Assembly: GCF_031656915.1 (NCBI RefSeq)
Contig: NZ_CP134227.1
Location: forward strand, 1,922,001-1,986,000
DNA: 64,000 nucleotides
From: Nocardioides marmorisolisilvae
GTDB lineage: Bacteria; Actinomycetota; Actinomycetes; Propionibacteriales; Nocardioidaceae
Direction of reading: 5' to 3'
Shown piece by piece: positions 7,673 through 17,409 of this stretch (its first letter is position 1; every line of letters begins with the position of its first letter). Position numbers and translations under genes: made by a program. Below the pieces are notes generated by a model that had not been told where the DNA came from, made no database searches, and saw nothing but the letters and a program-made list of their open reading frames with translations.

Positions 7673-9310
7673 TCAGCCCGACGATGCGGTCGAGGTGGAC
7701 GGCGGCCTCGGCACGCAGCGGATGGTGCTCACCGGTGCGTACGTGCTCACGTACTTCTCCGGGGCGAGCCGGTTGTCGCGCTCGACGACCACTCGACGGT
7801 GCACGGTGACGATGAACCCGGGCACGCCCCTGCGCGGGACGCACGAGCGCTTGTGCGACTCCACCACCGACGGCGCGGACACCTGTCGGCGAGCGCCCAC
7901 GCCGAGCGTGACTCGCCGTACCGGGGTGGACCAGATGCTCACGGTCACCCGGTCAGCACCGTGCTGCCGGGCGTCGACCAGGAGCGCACCCCGTCCCGGC
8001 TGCGGCGCGACGGTCACGTCGGTCGCCTGCATGCCCACTGGCAGCGAGTCGTCGAAGGCGCTGCTCGCGGTCCAGGACGGGATCGCGACTCCGGCCCGGA
8101 GCGCGGCAGCGAAGAGCGCCGTCCCGAGGGGTCGGCTGCTCGTGCCGAGGCGGTCGGCCAGGTGCAGCGAGTCGCCGGGACGGATCAGCACGTTCTCCAG
8201 CCGTGGCAGCAGGGCGGTGCCGCCGGTGACGGTGAAGCTGCCGACCCGCTGGCGGATCCCGAGGGCACGCACGTCCGCGGTCGTCCGGCGCGGCGCGGTG
8301 ATGGCGGCGTGCAGCCGCACAACCCGGTCGTCCCCGGACCTCAGCGCCTTCGAGAACAGGCTGGCCAGCTCGTCGATGTCGTAGCTGGCGCCGTAGACCG
8401 CGGGGGTCACGTGTGGTCGCCCGTCACGGATCTCCACCGATGCGTCCCGGGGCCTGGGTCCCAGAGTCCGCATCACCGGACGCAGGTCCTGGACCAGCTC
8501 GCTGCCGTTGACCAGCGGGACCAGTCGGCCGCGCTGCGGGATCATGCTGATCGCGTCGCCGAAGAGCCGAGGCGATGCCATCACCGCGTGGCCACCGATG
8601 ACCAGACGCACCGGGGCCGCCATCGCGGGTCGGGCGAACTGCGTCATCGCCCGGCGCACCTCCGCACGAGAGATGTAGGGGTGGCGCACCGCGATCGGCA
8701 GCTCGGCACGGTGGTGGTCGAAGGCCAGTCGTTGGACGATCGCCTGTGCCTTGGCGTGGTTCACCGCGAGGCCGGTGCGTCCGAAGACCGGTCGCGCGGT
8801 GCCGTCGTGGAACTCGACGGTTCCCTCGATCGCCGTCCGGCCGATCTGGCGGGTGAGGCCGTCGAGCGCGTTCGCGAAGCGCTGAGGGTCGATGTCGAAG
8901 CGTGCGGTCAGGTCCCGGCCGCCGGTGTAGAAGTCCCACAGGTCCTTGGGTGACCAACGGTCGGCGCCCGCGCCTGCGGCTGCCACCGTCCCTGCCCAGT
9001 CGGCGGCCACGCCGGCCCTCGCCGGCACGAGAGGCAGCGTGCGGTCGCCGTGCACGAAGGTGATCGGCGTCTCCAGAGCCGGGTCGAGCCTGCCGGCCAG
9101 CCGATGCACGGCAGCGTCCGCGGTCAGGCCACCGACGGGCACCCCCTCGACGGTGGTGCCCAGTGGCACCCGGTCGACCGCGTGCCGGTGCAGTGCGACG
9201 TACGCCGCGGCGGCGAGCAGCACCAGCAGCCCCAGCACCAGCCAGACGCGCCGCCGGGCGGACCTCTCACGACCGGGGTCCTCGGGAACGACCTCGTCGA
9301 AGAAGCTCAC
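7673..9310 (-). CDS. VanW-like peptidoglycan-binding membrane protein
   Basis: A 545-residue protein with one N-terminal membrane anchor (about residues 21-40) after an acidic start. Two YoaR-type putative peptidoglycan-binding modules follow (PLGTTVEGVPVGGLTADAA is the entry motif of the first). The C-terminal third is a divergent VanW domain, seen in ENVLIRPGDSLHLADRLG and the LFAAALRAGV segment. The cell-wall role is known only by family; no enzyme activity is established. It lies six bases downstream of the mshB stop on the same strand, so it is expected to be cotranscribed with mshB. The C-terminal 100 residues are basic with two cysteines and are not part of a family I recognise. Confidence 0.8.
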   Translation of the reverse strand: MSFFDEVVPEDPGRERSARRRVWLVLGLLVLLAAAAYVALHRHAVDRVPLGTTVEGVPVGGLTADAAVHRLAGRLDPALETPITFVHGDRTLPLVPARAGVAADWAGTVAAAGAGADRWSPKDLWDFYTGGRDLTARFDIDPQRFANALDGLTRQIGRTAIEGTVEFHDGTARPVFGRTGLAVNHAKAQAIVQRLAFDHHRAELPIAVRHPYISRAEVRRAMTQFARPAMAAPVRLVIGGHAVMASPRLFGDAISMIPQRGRLVPLVNGSELVQDLRPVMRTLGPRPRDASVEIRDGRPHVTPAVYGASYDIDELASLFSKALRSGDDRVVRLHAAITAPRRTTADVRALGIRQRVGSFTVTGGTALLPRLENVLIRPGDSLHLADRLGTSSRPLGTALFAAALRAGVAIPSWTASSAFDDSLPVGMQATDVTVAPQPGRGALLVDARQHGADRVTVSIWSTPVRRVTLGVGARRQVSAPSVVESHKRSCVPRRGVPGFIVTVHRRVVVERDNRLAPEKYVSTYAPVSTIRCVPRPPSTSTASSG

Positions 9311-9315
9311 CGGCG

Positions 9316-10242
9316 CTACTGACCGGCGAGGCCGGCGAAGAGATCCGTCTCGAGACCGTCGTCGTTCAGCGGCCCCTGCTTGCCCTTGGCGATCCTGAAG
9401 AACTCACTGCCCCAGACCTGGCTGCCGATGTTGTTGGACAGCGCGAAGAACGGGCCGTCGACCGCGATCTGGGTGGCATGCGCCCGCATCGCCGCGAGCT
9501 TGCGGTCGACGTAGTCGCCGGCGTCGACCACCGCCGCGAGGTCAGCGTCGTCGGCGATGAACGGCGGCAGCGGACCGTCGGGGTCCATCCCCTCGAACGT
9601 CGTCGTGTCGCCGGCCTCGCGGAGCCGACGCAGCCCCTCGCGCATCCGGCTCGCGGACATCGCGCCCCAGTAGACCTTGGCGATCTCGTGGGGCTCCCCC
9701 AGGTCGCGCCGGTACGACGGCACCGCGGCCAGCGCGGCGGCGTACGTCGCCACGCGGTGCGCCTGGATGTGATCGGGGTGCCCGTAGCCGCCGAACTGGT
9801 CGTAGGTGACCAGCACCTGCGGACGCACCTCGCGGATCACCGCAACCAGGTCGTCCGCGGCCTCGGTCAGGTCGGCGTTCCAGAACGCGTTGTCGTGGAT
9901 GTCGTCCGCCGGGACCGCGTGGCCGTCCTCATGCCACTTCATGCCGGAGTCGCGGTACTTCCCGAAGCCACCGAGGTAGCGGTGGTCGATGCTCTGCCCT
10001 TCCCCAGGGGCGAGCTCCTTCATCGCGTTGGTGAGCTCGATCCGACGCTGGTCGGCAAGCGTGTCGTCACGGTCCGCGGCCATGTGCGCCATCTCGGGCA
10101 CCAGGATCTCGCCCATCTCGCCACCGGTGCAGGTGACCAGGGTGACCCCGACTCCCTCGGCGGCGTACCTGGCCATCGTCGCCCCCTGACCGATGCTCTC
10201 GTCGTCGGGGTGGGCGTGCACGAGCAGCAGACGCTTGTCCAT
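9316..10242 (-). CDS. mshB: mycothiol synthesis deacetylase
   Basis: A 308-residue zinc deacetylase that converts N-acetylglucosaminyl-inositol to glucosaminyl-inositol, the second committed step of mycothiol synthesis. The metal-binding HAHPDDE motif is at residues 9-15 and the third histidine is in the GHPDHIQAH stretch in mid-protein. Length and ending match the MshB family; the related Mca has a different C-terminus. Mycothiol supports an actinobacterial host. It is divergent from the gene at 10313 with a 70-base gap and leads the mshB-VanW-like pair. Confidence 0.93.
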   Translation of the reverse strand: MDKRLLLVHAHPDDESIGQGATMARYAAEGVGVTLVTCTGGEMGEILVPEMAHMAADRDDTLADQRRIELTNAMKELAPGEGQSIDHRYLGGFGKYRDSGMKWHEDGHAVPADDIHDNAFWNADLTEAADDLVAVIREVRPQVLVTYDQFGGYGHPDHIQAHRVATYAAALAAVPSYRRDLGEPHEIAKVYWGAMSASRMREGLRRLREAGDTTTFEGMDPDGPLPPFIADDADLAAVVDAGDYVDRKLAAMRAHATQIAVDGPFFALSNNIGSQVWGSEFFRIAKGKQGPLNDDGLETDLFAGLAGQ

Positions 10243-10312
10243 GCGGCCGATCCTAGGAGATGGTGCCGTGGGTGGCCGTCACCGCCGTGGGCGGCCCACG
10301 TACCGTGACGAG

Positions 10313-11356
10313 GTGAGTTCGTCGAGCACGGTGCCCGTCCAGCTGCACCGCACCGAGGAGAACACCGACGAGGTCGAGCGGCTGACCGACAGGTTCGGCG
10401 GAGCGACCGGTCTCGCGTCGGTGCTGGCGTCGATGAACCGTCAGGCCAGGCGTGCCAAGGTGCCCGGGTCGCGCGTCGACTCCGGCTTCGCCTGGAACGA
10501 CTCCGACCAGGCCAGCAAGCGTTGGTGGCCGCAGGGGATCAGCAGCTCGGCGGACGCCGGCACCGACGAGGACGACCGGGTGGCGGGACGCCGTCTACTG
10601 GTCACCAGCTGGTGCTCGCGGCAGCTGGCCGGCGAGAGCCACGGCAGCAGAGTCACCTTCGTCGACGTCGACACCCTCGAGTACCGACACGTGCTGCTGG
10701 TGACCCCCGAGGAGAGCTTCGGCGAGATCCGGATGAAGGCGGTGACCGTGCACGCCGGCGGCCTGGTCTGGTACGGCCCCTACCTGCACGTCGCCGGAAC
10801 CCGTCGGGGCCTGCTCAGCTGCCGTCTCGACGACATCGTCGAGGTGCCGCCGGGTCCGGAGTCGTTCGGGCACCGCTTCGTGCTGCCGGTCCGATTCGGC
10901 TACCGCGCCACCGCCGACGACGGTGTCGAGAAGCTGCGCTACAGCTTCGTCTCCCTCGACCGCGGCAACGCGCCGCCCGAGATGGTCGCCGGTGAGTACG
11001 GCGTCGCCGACCAGACCCGTCGACTGGCCCGGTTCGCGCTGGACCCCCGGACACACGACCTGGTCGCGGGCGCGGACGGGGCGGCGGTGCCGCTCTCCCT
11101 GGACGAGGGCGCTCCGACGAACCTCCAGGGGGCGGCGATCATCGACGGGACCTACTACCTGACCAGCAGCCGGGGACGAAGGCGGCTGGGGCGGCTGCAC
11201 GTGGGAAAGCCCGGCGCACTGAAGACGATCGCCCGGGCGCTGCCGCCGGGACCCGAGGACCTCACCTACTGGCCGTCGACCGACATGCTCTGGTCGCTCA
11301 GCGAGCACCCTGGCAGGAGATTCGTGTTCTGCATGGCGCGGCAGTCACTCGCCTGA
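10313..11356 (+). CDS. conserved hypothetical protein
   Basis: A 347-residue soluble protein with no signal peptide or membrane segment. It contains repeated short beta-rich stretches (VTFVDVDTLEYRHVLL, IIDGTYYLTSSRGRRRLGRL, YWPSTDMLWSLSEHPGRR) that suggest a beta-propeller-like fold acting on a bound ligand, but I cannot name a family. Starts at GTG 10313; no strong ribosome site is visible. It is divergent from mshB, and its last 12 bases overlap the convergent thioesterase gene. Confidence 0.7.
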   Translation: MSSSSTVPVQLHRTEENTDEVERLTDRFGGATGLASVLASMNRQARRAKVPGSRVDSGFAWNDSDQASKRWWPQGISSSADAGTDEDDRVAGRRLLVTSWCSRQLAGESHGSRVTFVDVDTLEYRHVLLVTPEESFGEIRMKAVTVHAGGLVWYGPYLHVAGTRRGLLSCRLDDIVEVPPGPESFGHRFVLPVRFGYRATADDGVEKLRYSFVSLDRGNAPPEMVAGEYGVADQTRRLARFALDPRTHDLVAGADGAAVPLSLDEGAPTNLQGAAIIDGTYYLTSSRGRRRLGRLHVGKPGALKTIARALPPGPEDLTYWPSTDMLWSLSEHPGRRFVFCMARQSLA

Positions 11357-12193
11357 GCCGGCGCTCTCCAGGGGCCGAGGGGCGAGGGCGAGCTGGCGGG
11401 ACTGGGCCACCAGCCGGTCGGCGCTGTCCCACACCTCGCAGTCCTCCTCGAAGAAGCCCCCGGCGAAGTTCCTGGTCTCATGCCGGATCCGCAGCAGCCC
11501 CGGGGCCGGCGTACAGCGCACGTGCGCGGTCAGCTCCAGGGTGGGCGCCCATCCGGGCATGCCCATCTCGAAGGTGGTCGGCGGCAGTGTGTCGACCACG
11601 GTGAGCAGCGCCACCGGGTCGATCGGTCGACCGTCGACGAGCGCGAACCAGCCTTGCAAGAAGTTGTTCCCGCTCGGCTCACCGGCCGTCCACGCCCCGC
11701 AGGCGGGATCGAGCCGCATCGCGAACCGGTCGAGCATCGGCACGAACCGCTTCATCTCCGGCGAGGCATCCGAGGTCAGCAGGCACTCCTCGACCGGCGG
11801 CAGGACGGGGGGCTTGGCGATGGTGCGGACGTCGCCGCTCATTCGCGCGAGGTCGCCGTACGTCGCCAGGGTGCTGATTCGCTCGACCTCGGCACCGTCC
11901 TGCACCTGGCTCAGGGTCGCGGTGACCGTGGAGGACCCGCGTCCGCCGCGGAGCACTCGCACCCGGACGATGCCCGGCCCCGGACGTGACGGCGAGAGGT
12001 AGTAGGCACTGATCGTGTACGGGTCGGGGTGTCCCGCGCGGTCCAGTTCGGCACGGATCCCGTTGCCGATCACCGCCAGCAGATAGCCGCCGTTCAGGCC
12101 CCCGCCGACGATCCAGCCCGCGTCGAGGTCGACGTCATACTCGCCCTCCGCGCGACGCTGCACAGCGATCGCCCGGTCGTACTCGTATGCCAT
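11345..12193 (-). CDS. acyl-CoA thioesterase family protein
   Basis: A 282-residue protein of the TesB-like double hot-dog type. The first hot-dog half has the central-helix motif GGGLNGGYLLAVIGNG and YYLSPSRPGP. The second half contains TFEMGMPGWAPTLELTAHV and ends in a beta-strand with LVAQSRQLAL. Such proteins hydrolyse acyl-CoA; chain-length preference cannot be told. ATG at 12193 is used. It lies 11 bases downstream of the oxidoreductase at 12205 on the same strand, so both probably share a transcript. Confidence 0.85.
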   Translation of the reverse strand: MAYEYDRAIAVQRRAEGEYDVDLDAGWIVGGGLNGGYLLAVIGNGIRAELDRAGHPDPYTISAYYLSPSRPGPGIVRVRVLRGGRGSSTVTATLSQVQDGAEVERISTLATYGDLARMSGDVRTIAKPPVLPPVEECLLTSDASPEMKRFVPMLDRFAMRLDPACGAWTAGEPSGNNFLQGWFALVDGRPIDPVALLTVVDTLPPTTFEMGMPGWAPTLELTAHVRCTPAPGLLRIRHETRNFAGGFFEEDCEVWDSADRLVAQSRQLALAPRPLESAGSGE

Positions 12194-12204
12194 GGGACAG
12201 CAGC

Positions 12205-13422
12205 CTATGCGTAGCCGGCAGCCGTCCCCCATGTGGTGCTGCGCGAGGTGTGATCGCTGACGACCGGGCAGTGCGTCCCGGTGAAATTGGTCGGCATGCA
12301 CTGGTTGCAGTGGATGCACAGCGAGGGCGTACTGCGCTCACGGCTGATCCGGTTCACCAGGTCGGGCTCGCGCAGCAGCGCCCGTGCCATCGCGACGAAT
12401 GCGAACCCCTCCCGCATCGCGGTCTCCATCCCAGCCGCGTCGACCACGCCCCCGAGCAGGATCATCGGCAGGCTCACCTCCGCGCGCACCTTCCGGGACA
12501 TCTCCAAGAGGTAGAGGTCGTGGTAGGGGTACTCGCGGATGAAGCGCTTGCCCATCAGGCGTACGCCGGTGCGGATCGGCTGCGGCATCACCGCGGCGAA
12601 CTCACGCACGGGAGCGTCGCCGCGGAAGAGGAACATCGGGTTGAGCAGGGATGAGCCGGCCGTCATCTCCAGTGCATCGAGGGTGCCGTCCTGCTCCAGC
12701 CAGCACGCGGTCCGGATGGACTCCTCGAGGGTGATCCCACCGCGGACGCCGTCGGTCATGTTGAGCTTGGCGATGATCGCGACCCGGTCGCCCACCTCGT
12801 CGCGGACGGCGCGCATGATCCCGCGGGCCACCTTCGCGCGGTTCGCCAGCGAGCCGCCGTACCCGTCCTTGCGGTGGTTGACCTTCGGGCTGAGGAACGC
12901 GCTGGCCAGGTAGCTGTGGCCCAGGTGGATCTCGACGGCGTCGAACCCGACCTCGACGGCACGTCGGGCGGCGTCGGCATGCGCCGCGACGATCCGCTCG
13001 AGGTCGGCACTGCTGGCGGGCCGAGTGATCCCGGCGCCCTGGTTGGGAAACGCCCAGCCGGGCCCGATGGCGGGCAGGCCGGTGCCCTTCGGGTCCGCGA
13101 CCGGACCGGCGTGCCCGATCTGCGCCGACACCGCCGCGCCCTCGGCATGCACCGCCTCGGTCAGCGCACGCAGCCCCGGCATCGCTTCGTCGCGCCAGTG
13201 CACCTGGTGACCGGACGTGCGCCCCTCCGGCGAGACGGCGAGATAGGCCACGGTGGTCATCCCCACACCGCCGGCGGCGTACCTGCGGTGGAAGTCGACG
13301 AGGTCGGTGGTCACCAGTCCGTCGTGGCTGAGCCCTTCGAACGTCGCGGCCTTGATCACCCGGTTGCGTAGCCGGACCGGCCCGAGGACGGCGGGAGCGA
13401 GCGGATCTGGAACCTGTTCCAT
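12205..13422 (-). CDS. old yellow enzyme family flavin oxidoreductase
   Basis: A 405-residue NADH:flavin oxidoreductase. The FMN TIM-barrel starts with LGPVRLRNRVIKAATFEG; the active-site region reads VEIHLGHSYLASAFLSPKVN and is followed by DGYGGSLANRAK, the family signature. Near the C-terminus LCIHCNQCMP and a further Cys resemble the iron-sulfur loop of dienoyl-CoA-reductase-type members, although this protein ends soon after and lacks the extra NAD(FAD) domains. The substrate is unknown; enoate or enone reduction is typical. The ATG at 13422 is divergent from the hemerythrin gene, 31 bases away. Confidence 0.87.
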   Translation of the reverse strand: MEQVPDPLAPAVLGPVRLRNRVIKAATFEGLSHDGLVTTDLVDFHRRYAAGGVGMTTVAYLAVSPEGRTSGHQVHWRDEAMPGLRALTEAVHAEGAAVSAQIGHAGPVADPKGTGLPAIGPGWAFPNQGAGITRPASSADLERIVAAHADAARRAVEVGFDAVEIHLGHSYLASAFLSPKVNHRKDGYGGSLANRAKVARGIMRAVRDEVGDRVAIIAKLNMTDGVRGGITLEESIRTACWLEQDGTLDALEMTAGSSLLNPMFLFRGDAPVREFAAVMPQPIRTGVRLMGKRFIREYPYHDLYLLEMSRKVRAEVSLPMILLGGVVDAAGMETAMREGFAFVAMARALLREPDLVNRISRERSTPSLCIHCNQCMPTNFTGTHCPVVSDHTSRSTTWGTAAGYA

Positions 13423-13453
13423 TTTCCGAAGTGTAGTGAGCGCCCCGGCGGGT

Positions 13454-13981
13454 ATGTCCGTGCACATGGACATCACCGACGTGATCCTGCACCAGCACGC
13501 CGAGCAGCGCCGCATGTTCGCGATGCTCGACGAGGTCCCCGCCGACGACACCGAGACGCTGGCTGCGCTGTGGCGGCGGCTCGAGATCCTCCTGGAGACC
13601 CATGCGGAGGCCGAGGAGCGCTACTTCTATCCGCATCTGCTGGCGATCGGCCGCGGTGCGGCAGACGCCGACGACGCCGAGGACGAGGTCGAGGACGCGA
13701 TCAAGGACCACAACGAGATCCGCGACGCGATCCGCAAGGTCCGCGACCACGACGCCGGCAGCAAGGGCTGGTGGGACGCGGTGATCGAGTCCCGGATCGC
13801 CAACAGCGACCACATGGCCGAGGAGGAGCGGCAGGACCTCGCCGACTTCCGACGGCACACCGACCTGAGGGTGCGACACGAGATCGCGGTGCAGTTCCTG
13901 CGCTACGAGTCGCTCAAGGCCGCCACCGGCGTGCCCCCGGAGGACAAGGATCCCGACCAGTACATCGAGGAGAACAGCTGA
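13454..13981 (+). CDS. hemerythrin HHE-domain protein
   Basis: A 175-residue, mostly helical protein with the iron-ligand pattern of hemerythrin: H in VILHQHAEQRR, H and E in ETHAEAEERYFYPHLL, a later DHNEIRD, and HMAEEE. These should coordinate a di-iron site that binds oxygen or senses redox conditions. The start is ATG 13454 or ATG 13466; neither has a strong ribosome site, so the first four residues are uncertain. It ends eight bases before the convergent nitronate monooxygenase gene. Confidence 0.85.
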   Translation: MSVHMDITDVILHQHAEQRRMFAMLDEVPADDTETLAALWRRLEILLETHAEAEERYFYPHLLAIGRGAADADDAEDEVEDAIKDHNEIRDAIRKVRDHDAGSKGWWDAVIESRIANSDHMAEEERQDLADFRRHTDLRVRHEIAVQFLRYESLKAATGVPPEDKDPDQYIEENS

Positions 13982-13989
13982 CCGGCCCC

Positions 13990-14994
13990 TCAGGGCTCCA
14001 GCGCGGCGAGCACGTCGGCTGCCGGACCTGAGGTGGCGTGCCGGTGTCCGGTGCCGGCCCACAGGTGCAGGACATCGGGATCACCGGTGGCCGCCGCACG
14101 AGACCGGATCGGCCGGGTCAGGTGATGCACTGCCGGATAGCCGACCGGCGCCTCGTGGTCGTGCCGGTCGATGAACCCGTTGCGCAGGGCCCGTGCCGGC
14201 CGGCCGGTGAACGCCCGGGTCACCACCGTCTCGTCGTACGCCGGGTCCTGCAGCGCACTTCGGTGCGTCGCGCCGGTGCCGGCCTCGTCGGTCAACAGCA
14301 GAGCCGTCCCGACCTGGACGGCCAGGGCGCCGGCCCCGAGGACCGTGCGGACGTCGTGCGCCGTACCCACACCGCCGGCGGCGACGAGCGGAAGGCTGGT
14401 CACGGCACGCACCGACCGGACCAGATCGGGCAGGGCTAGGTCGCTGGGCGCAGCGGACTGATCGAAGCTGCCGCGGTGGCCGCCGGCCGCGGCTGACTGC
14501 ACCACGAGCAGCTCGACGCCCTGTGCGTCGGCGGCCCGCGCCTCGTCGGCATCGGTGACCGTCACCGCGACCTGGGTGCCCGCCTCCTGCAGTCGATCGA
14601 CCAGGCCCGTCCCCGGGAGGCCGAAGGTGAAGCTGACCCAGGGAACCGGCTCGGAGAGCAGCAGCTCGACCTTGTCCCTCCACCCGTCGTCGTCTGTCCA
14701 CGGCGGCTCCGGCAGCTCGACGCCCAGCCGCTGCGCCTCAGGGCTCAGTCGCTCGCGGTAGTCGAGCACCGGGCGTCGGTCGAAGCCCCCCGGGTCCGGC
14801 ACGAAGAGGTTGACCCCGAACGACTCCGTTCGGGCGCGCACCGTCTCGATGTCGACGACCAGCTGGTCAGGGGACCGGTAGCCGGCGGCCAGGAACCCGA
14901 AGGCGCCGGCGGCGGACGCAGCGACGACGAGGTCCGGCGTGCTGGGTCCGCCGGCCATCGGCGCCGCCACCAGGGGGCTGTCCGAGAGCTGCAT
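13990..14994 (-). CDS. nitronate monooxygenase
   Basis: A 334-residue FMN TIM-barrel protein of the 2-nitropropane dioxygenase family, which oxidises alkyl nitronates. The entry motif is PLVAAPMAGGPSTPDLV. The FMN phosphate site is the glycine-rich PLVAAGGVGTAHDVRTVL, and VQSAAAGGHRG holds the family His that acts as base. ATG at 14994 is chosen, 49 bases from the helicase stop. Some members of the family are enoyl-ACP reductases, but those are distinguishable by size and this one fits nitronate monooxygenase better. Confidence 0.88.
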   Translation of the reverse strand: MQLSDSPLVAAPMAGGPSTPDLVVAASAAGAFGFLAAGYRSPDQLVVDIETVRARTESFGVNLFVPDPGGFDRRPVLDYRERLSPEAQRLGVELPEPPWTDDDGWRDKVELLLSEPVPWVSFTFGLPGTGLVDRLQEAGTQVAVTVTDADEARAADAQGVELLVVQSAAAGGHRGSFDQSAAPSDLALPDLVRSVRAVTSLPLVAAGGVGTAHDVRTVLGAGALAVQVGTALLLTDEAGTGATHRSALQDPAYDETVVTRAFTGRPARALRNGFIDRHDHEAPVGYPAVHHLTRPIRSRAAATGDPDVLHLWAGTGHRHATSGPAADVLAALEP

Positions 14995-15043
14995 GGGAGA
15001 CACGGTGCCACGCGGCCCCCAGGGATGCCCGCCGGATCGGCGG

Positions 15044-17167
15044 TCATCTGCTCTCGAGTGCCTCGGTGAGGAGGGCGACCAACGCCTCGAGCTGGACGTC
15101 GAAGGAGGACGAGATCTCCTCGTCGGAGCCGTCGAGCGCACGCGCGGCCAGGCCGGCCTTGCTGTCGATCAGGTCGGCGATCTTGGTGTCGATCGTCTGT
15201 GCGGCGATGATCCGCCAGGCGGTCACCGGCTCGGACTGGCCGATCCGGTGCACGCGGTCGATCGCCTGGGTCTGCTCGGCATCGGTCCACGACAGCTCGG
15301 CGAGCACCACGTTGGAGGCGACCTGGAGGTTGATGCCCACGCCGGCAGCGGTCAGCGAGCAGACGACGATGGCGACGTCCGGGTCGTCGGTGAAGGCGTC
15401 GACGTTGCGCTGCCGTACGGCGGTGGTCTGATTGCCCCGGATCGAGGCGTAGCGGATCCCGCGCTGGGCGAAGGTCTCCTCGGCGAGGTCCATCACGTCG
15501 ATGTGCTTGGCGAAGAACACCAGCTTGCCGACGTTGCGGGCCAGCTGCGCGGCGTAGTCCGCGGCCAGCTCGGCCTTCGCCTGGCCGATCCGACGCACCA
15601 TGCTGAAGACGTTCTCACCACCGGAGGAGTCGCTGGTGTCGTCCAGCTCCCAGGTGGCGACCTGGCGAACCAGGTCGTGGTCGATGCCGTCGACCCTCGC
15701 GCCCGCGGACCGGGTCGCGATCGCGGTGTCGTAGCGCGCCACCAAGCGGCGCGCGAGCTCGCGCTCGGCCTCCCGGATCGAGCGGCCGACCTGGTCGTCG
15801 AGCTCGACCGGCACGTCGGCGATCCGCCGCGCGGGGATGTCCGCGGCGACGTCGACCTTGCGCCGGCGCACGATGCCGAGGTCGATCACACTGGTCCGGG
15901 CCGCGGCGTAGAAGCCGGGGTCGAGCGGGGTCAGCCCGTTGTCCTCCAGCGCGTCCATCAGCTCGGCGCGCGGCGCCTTGTCGTTGATCCAGCCCAAGAA
16001 CTGCCAGATCGCTCGGAAGTCCTCGATGTCGTTGATCAGCGGGGTGCCGGTGAGCGCCATCAGCAGTGGTCGGGCGGTGCGATGCTGGATCCGCTCGGAC
16101 AGCTGGAGCACGTGCTGGGAGCGCTTGGAGGTCTTGTTCTTGATGAAGTGCGCCTCGTCGACGACCATGCCGCGGAAGCCGAGGTCACCGAGCCAGCCGA
16201 CGTGCCGGTCCAGCACCTCGTAGTTGACGATGATGATGTCGGCGAACCCGTCGATGTCCTCGCCGTCACCGTGGATGACCGTCGCGGTGCGCTTGGGCGT
16301 CCACAGCTCGGCCTCATGCGCCCAGTTGGTCTTGACCACGTTGGGTGCGACCACCAGCAGCGGGTAGGCGTCGGCTGCCCGGGCTGCGAGGAGCGCCTGG
16401 GCGGTCTTTCCCAGACCGGGCTCGTCGGCGAGCAGGAAGGTCCGGTGGCCCTCCGCTGCGGCCGCGACGACCTGGGCCTGGTGACGCATCAGCTCCCGAC
16501 CGCCAGGCGTCTGCAGGGACTCGGGCTCCGGCAGGGGCATGCAGGAGGAGGCGCCGCCGTACTCGAAGGCACGGAAGAGCGGGCCGAGCAGCTCCCAGGT
16601 GGCCAGCATCCGCGGACCTGTTCGAGGCTTGCGAGCGGCGCTGAAGTCCGGCACCAGGAAGGGGTTCGCGAGCTGACGCGAGATCACCGACTGCGGCACC
16701 ACCTTGCGCTCGGTGCTGGTCGGCTGCGCCTCCTGGACGACGACCTCCTCCGGGGGCGGATCGATGCCGGCGGCGGTGAGCATCTCGCGCTTGAGTGACC
16801 GCGCGGAGTCGGAGACCACGGCGTCCTCGGCGAGCAGCGCGAGCAGGGACGTGTCCCGGGCGGCGGTCTTGGCGAGGATCGTGGCGATGCCGTCGAGGCG
16901 CTTGAGCTCGGCCGTCCGGTGGGCCTCCGAGAGGCCGGGGTCGGCCTTCACCCGGTCGCGCTCCTCACGCACGAGAAGCGCGATCACCTGGTAGCGGGTG
17001 CGCGTGGAGCGCTCGACACGGCCACGCTCGACCGCCGCCTCGACCTCGCGCACGGCGCGGGCGAGCACAGGGATGATCCCCACGTCGTCCGCGTTGCGTG
17101 TGCGCCGTCGGTTCGAGGTGGCGGTGCGGGTTGCACCCCCGTGCTGCTGCTGGCCTCGTCTGGCCAA
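15044..17167 (-). CDS. SNF2-type DEAD/DEAH-box helicase
   Basis: A 707-residue superfamily 2 helicase. The N-terminal 180 residues are a basic, helical extension (start MARRGQQQHGG) without a known domain. Motif I is LADEPGLGKTAQ, motif II is VVDEAHFIKN, motif III is MALTGTPLIND. The C-terminal RecA lobe has CSLTAAGVGINLQ (motif V) and AIDRVHRIGQ (motif VI). This arrangement is typical of SNF2/HepA DNA translocases that remodel protein-DNA complexes. A ribosome site (AGGAGG) precedes the ATG at 17167. It is transcribed away from the IS at 17410, with 242 bases between. Confidence 0.9.
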   Translation of the reverse strand: MARRGQQQHGGATRTATSNRRRTRNADDVGIIPVLARAVREVEAAVERGRVERSTRTRYQVIALLVREERDRVKADPGLSEAHRTAELKRLDGIATILAKTAARDTSLLALLAEDAVVSDSARSLKREMLTAAGIDPPPEEVVVQEAQPTSTERKVVPQSVISRQLANPFLVPDFSAARKPRTGPRMLATWELLGPLFRAFEYGGASSCMPLPEPESLQTPGGRELMRHQAQVVAAAAEGHRTFLLADEPGLGKTAQALLAARAADAYPLLVVAPNVVKTNWAHEAELWTPKRTATVIHGDGEDIDGFADIIIVNYEVLDRHVGWLGDLGFRGMVVDEAHFIKNKTSKRSQHVLQLSERIQHRTARPLLMALTGTPLINDIEDFRAIWQFLGWINDKAPRAELMDALEDNGLTPLDPGFYAAARTSVIDLGIVRRRKVDVAADIPARRIADVPVELDDQVGRSIREAERELARRLVARYDTAIATRSAGARVDGIDHDLVRQVATWELDDTSDSSGGENVFSMVRRIGQAKAELAADYAAQLARNVGKLVFFAKHIDVMDLAEETFAQRGIRYASIRGNQTTAVRQRNVDAFTDDPDVAIVVCSLTAAGVGINLQVASNVVLAELSWTDAEQTQAIDRVHRIGQSEPVTAWRIIAAQTIDTKIADLIDSKAGLAARALDGSDEEISSSFDVQLEALVALLTEALESR

Positions 17168-17409
17168 TGTGTCCTCCTACGGACTTGTCCGGCGGTACGC
17201 CGTCACGGCTGTGCGAGCACCGAAGCCGCCCGACGGCCGGAACGTCGACGATGCGACTGACATCGCCGCCCCACTGGCCCGCACGAACGTGCGAGAGCCG
17301 GACGCCATCGCACTCGCACCGTGCCCGAACGAGTCGGATCCGCCGGTGAGGGCGGTCGGTGCTGAGTTCATCATAACGCCCGACCGGGGGCTCGTCCCAC
17401 ATTGCGACT
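17168..17409. other. intergenic region upstream of the helicase
   Basis: These 242 bases between the helicase start and the left end of the IS hold the helicase promoter. The ribosome site of the helicase is visible at about 17172-17178 on the minus strand. I see no gene, no repeat and no clear -10/-35 pair. Confidence 0.4.

Noticed and set aside
14939-16798. 619-codon plus-strand frame across the helicase
   Set aside because: Antisense to a complete helicase with all motifs.
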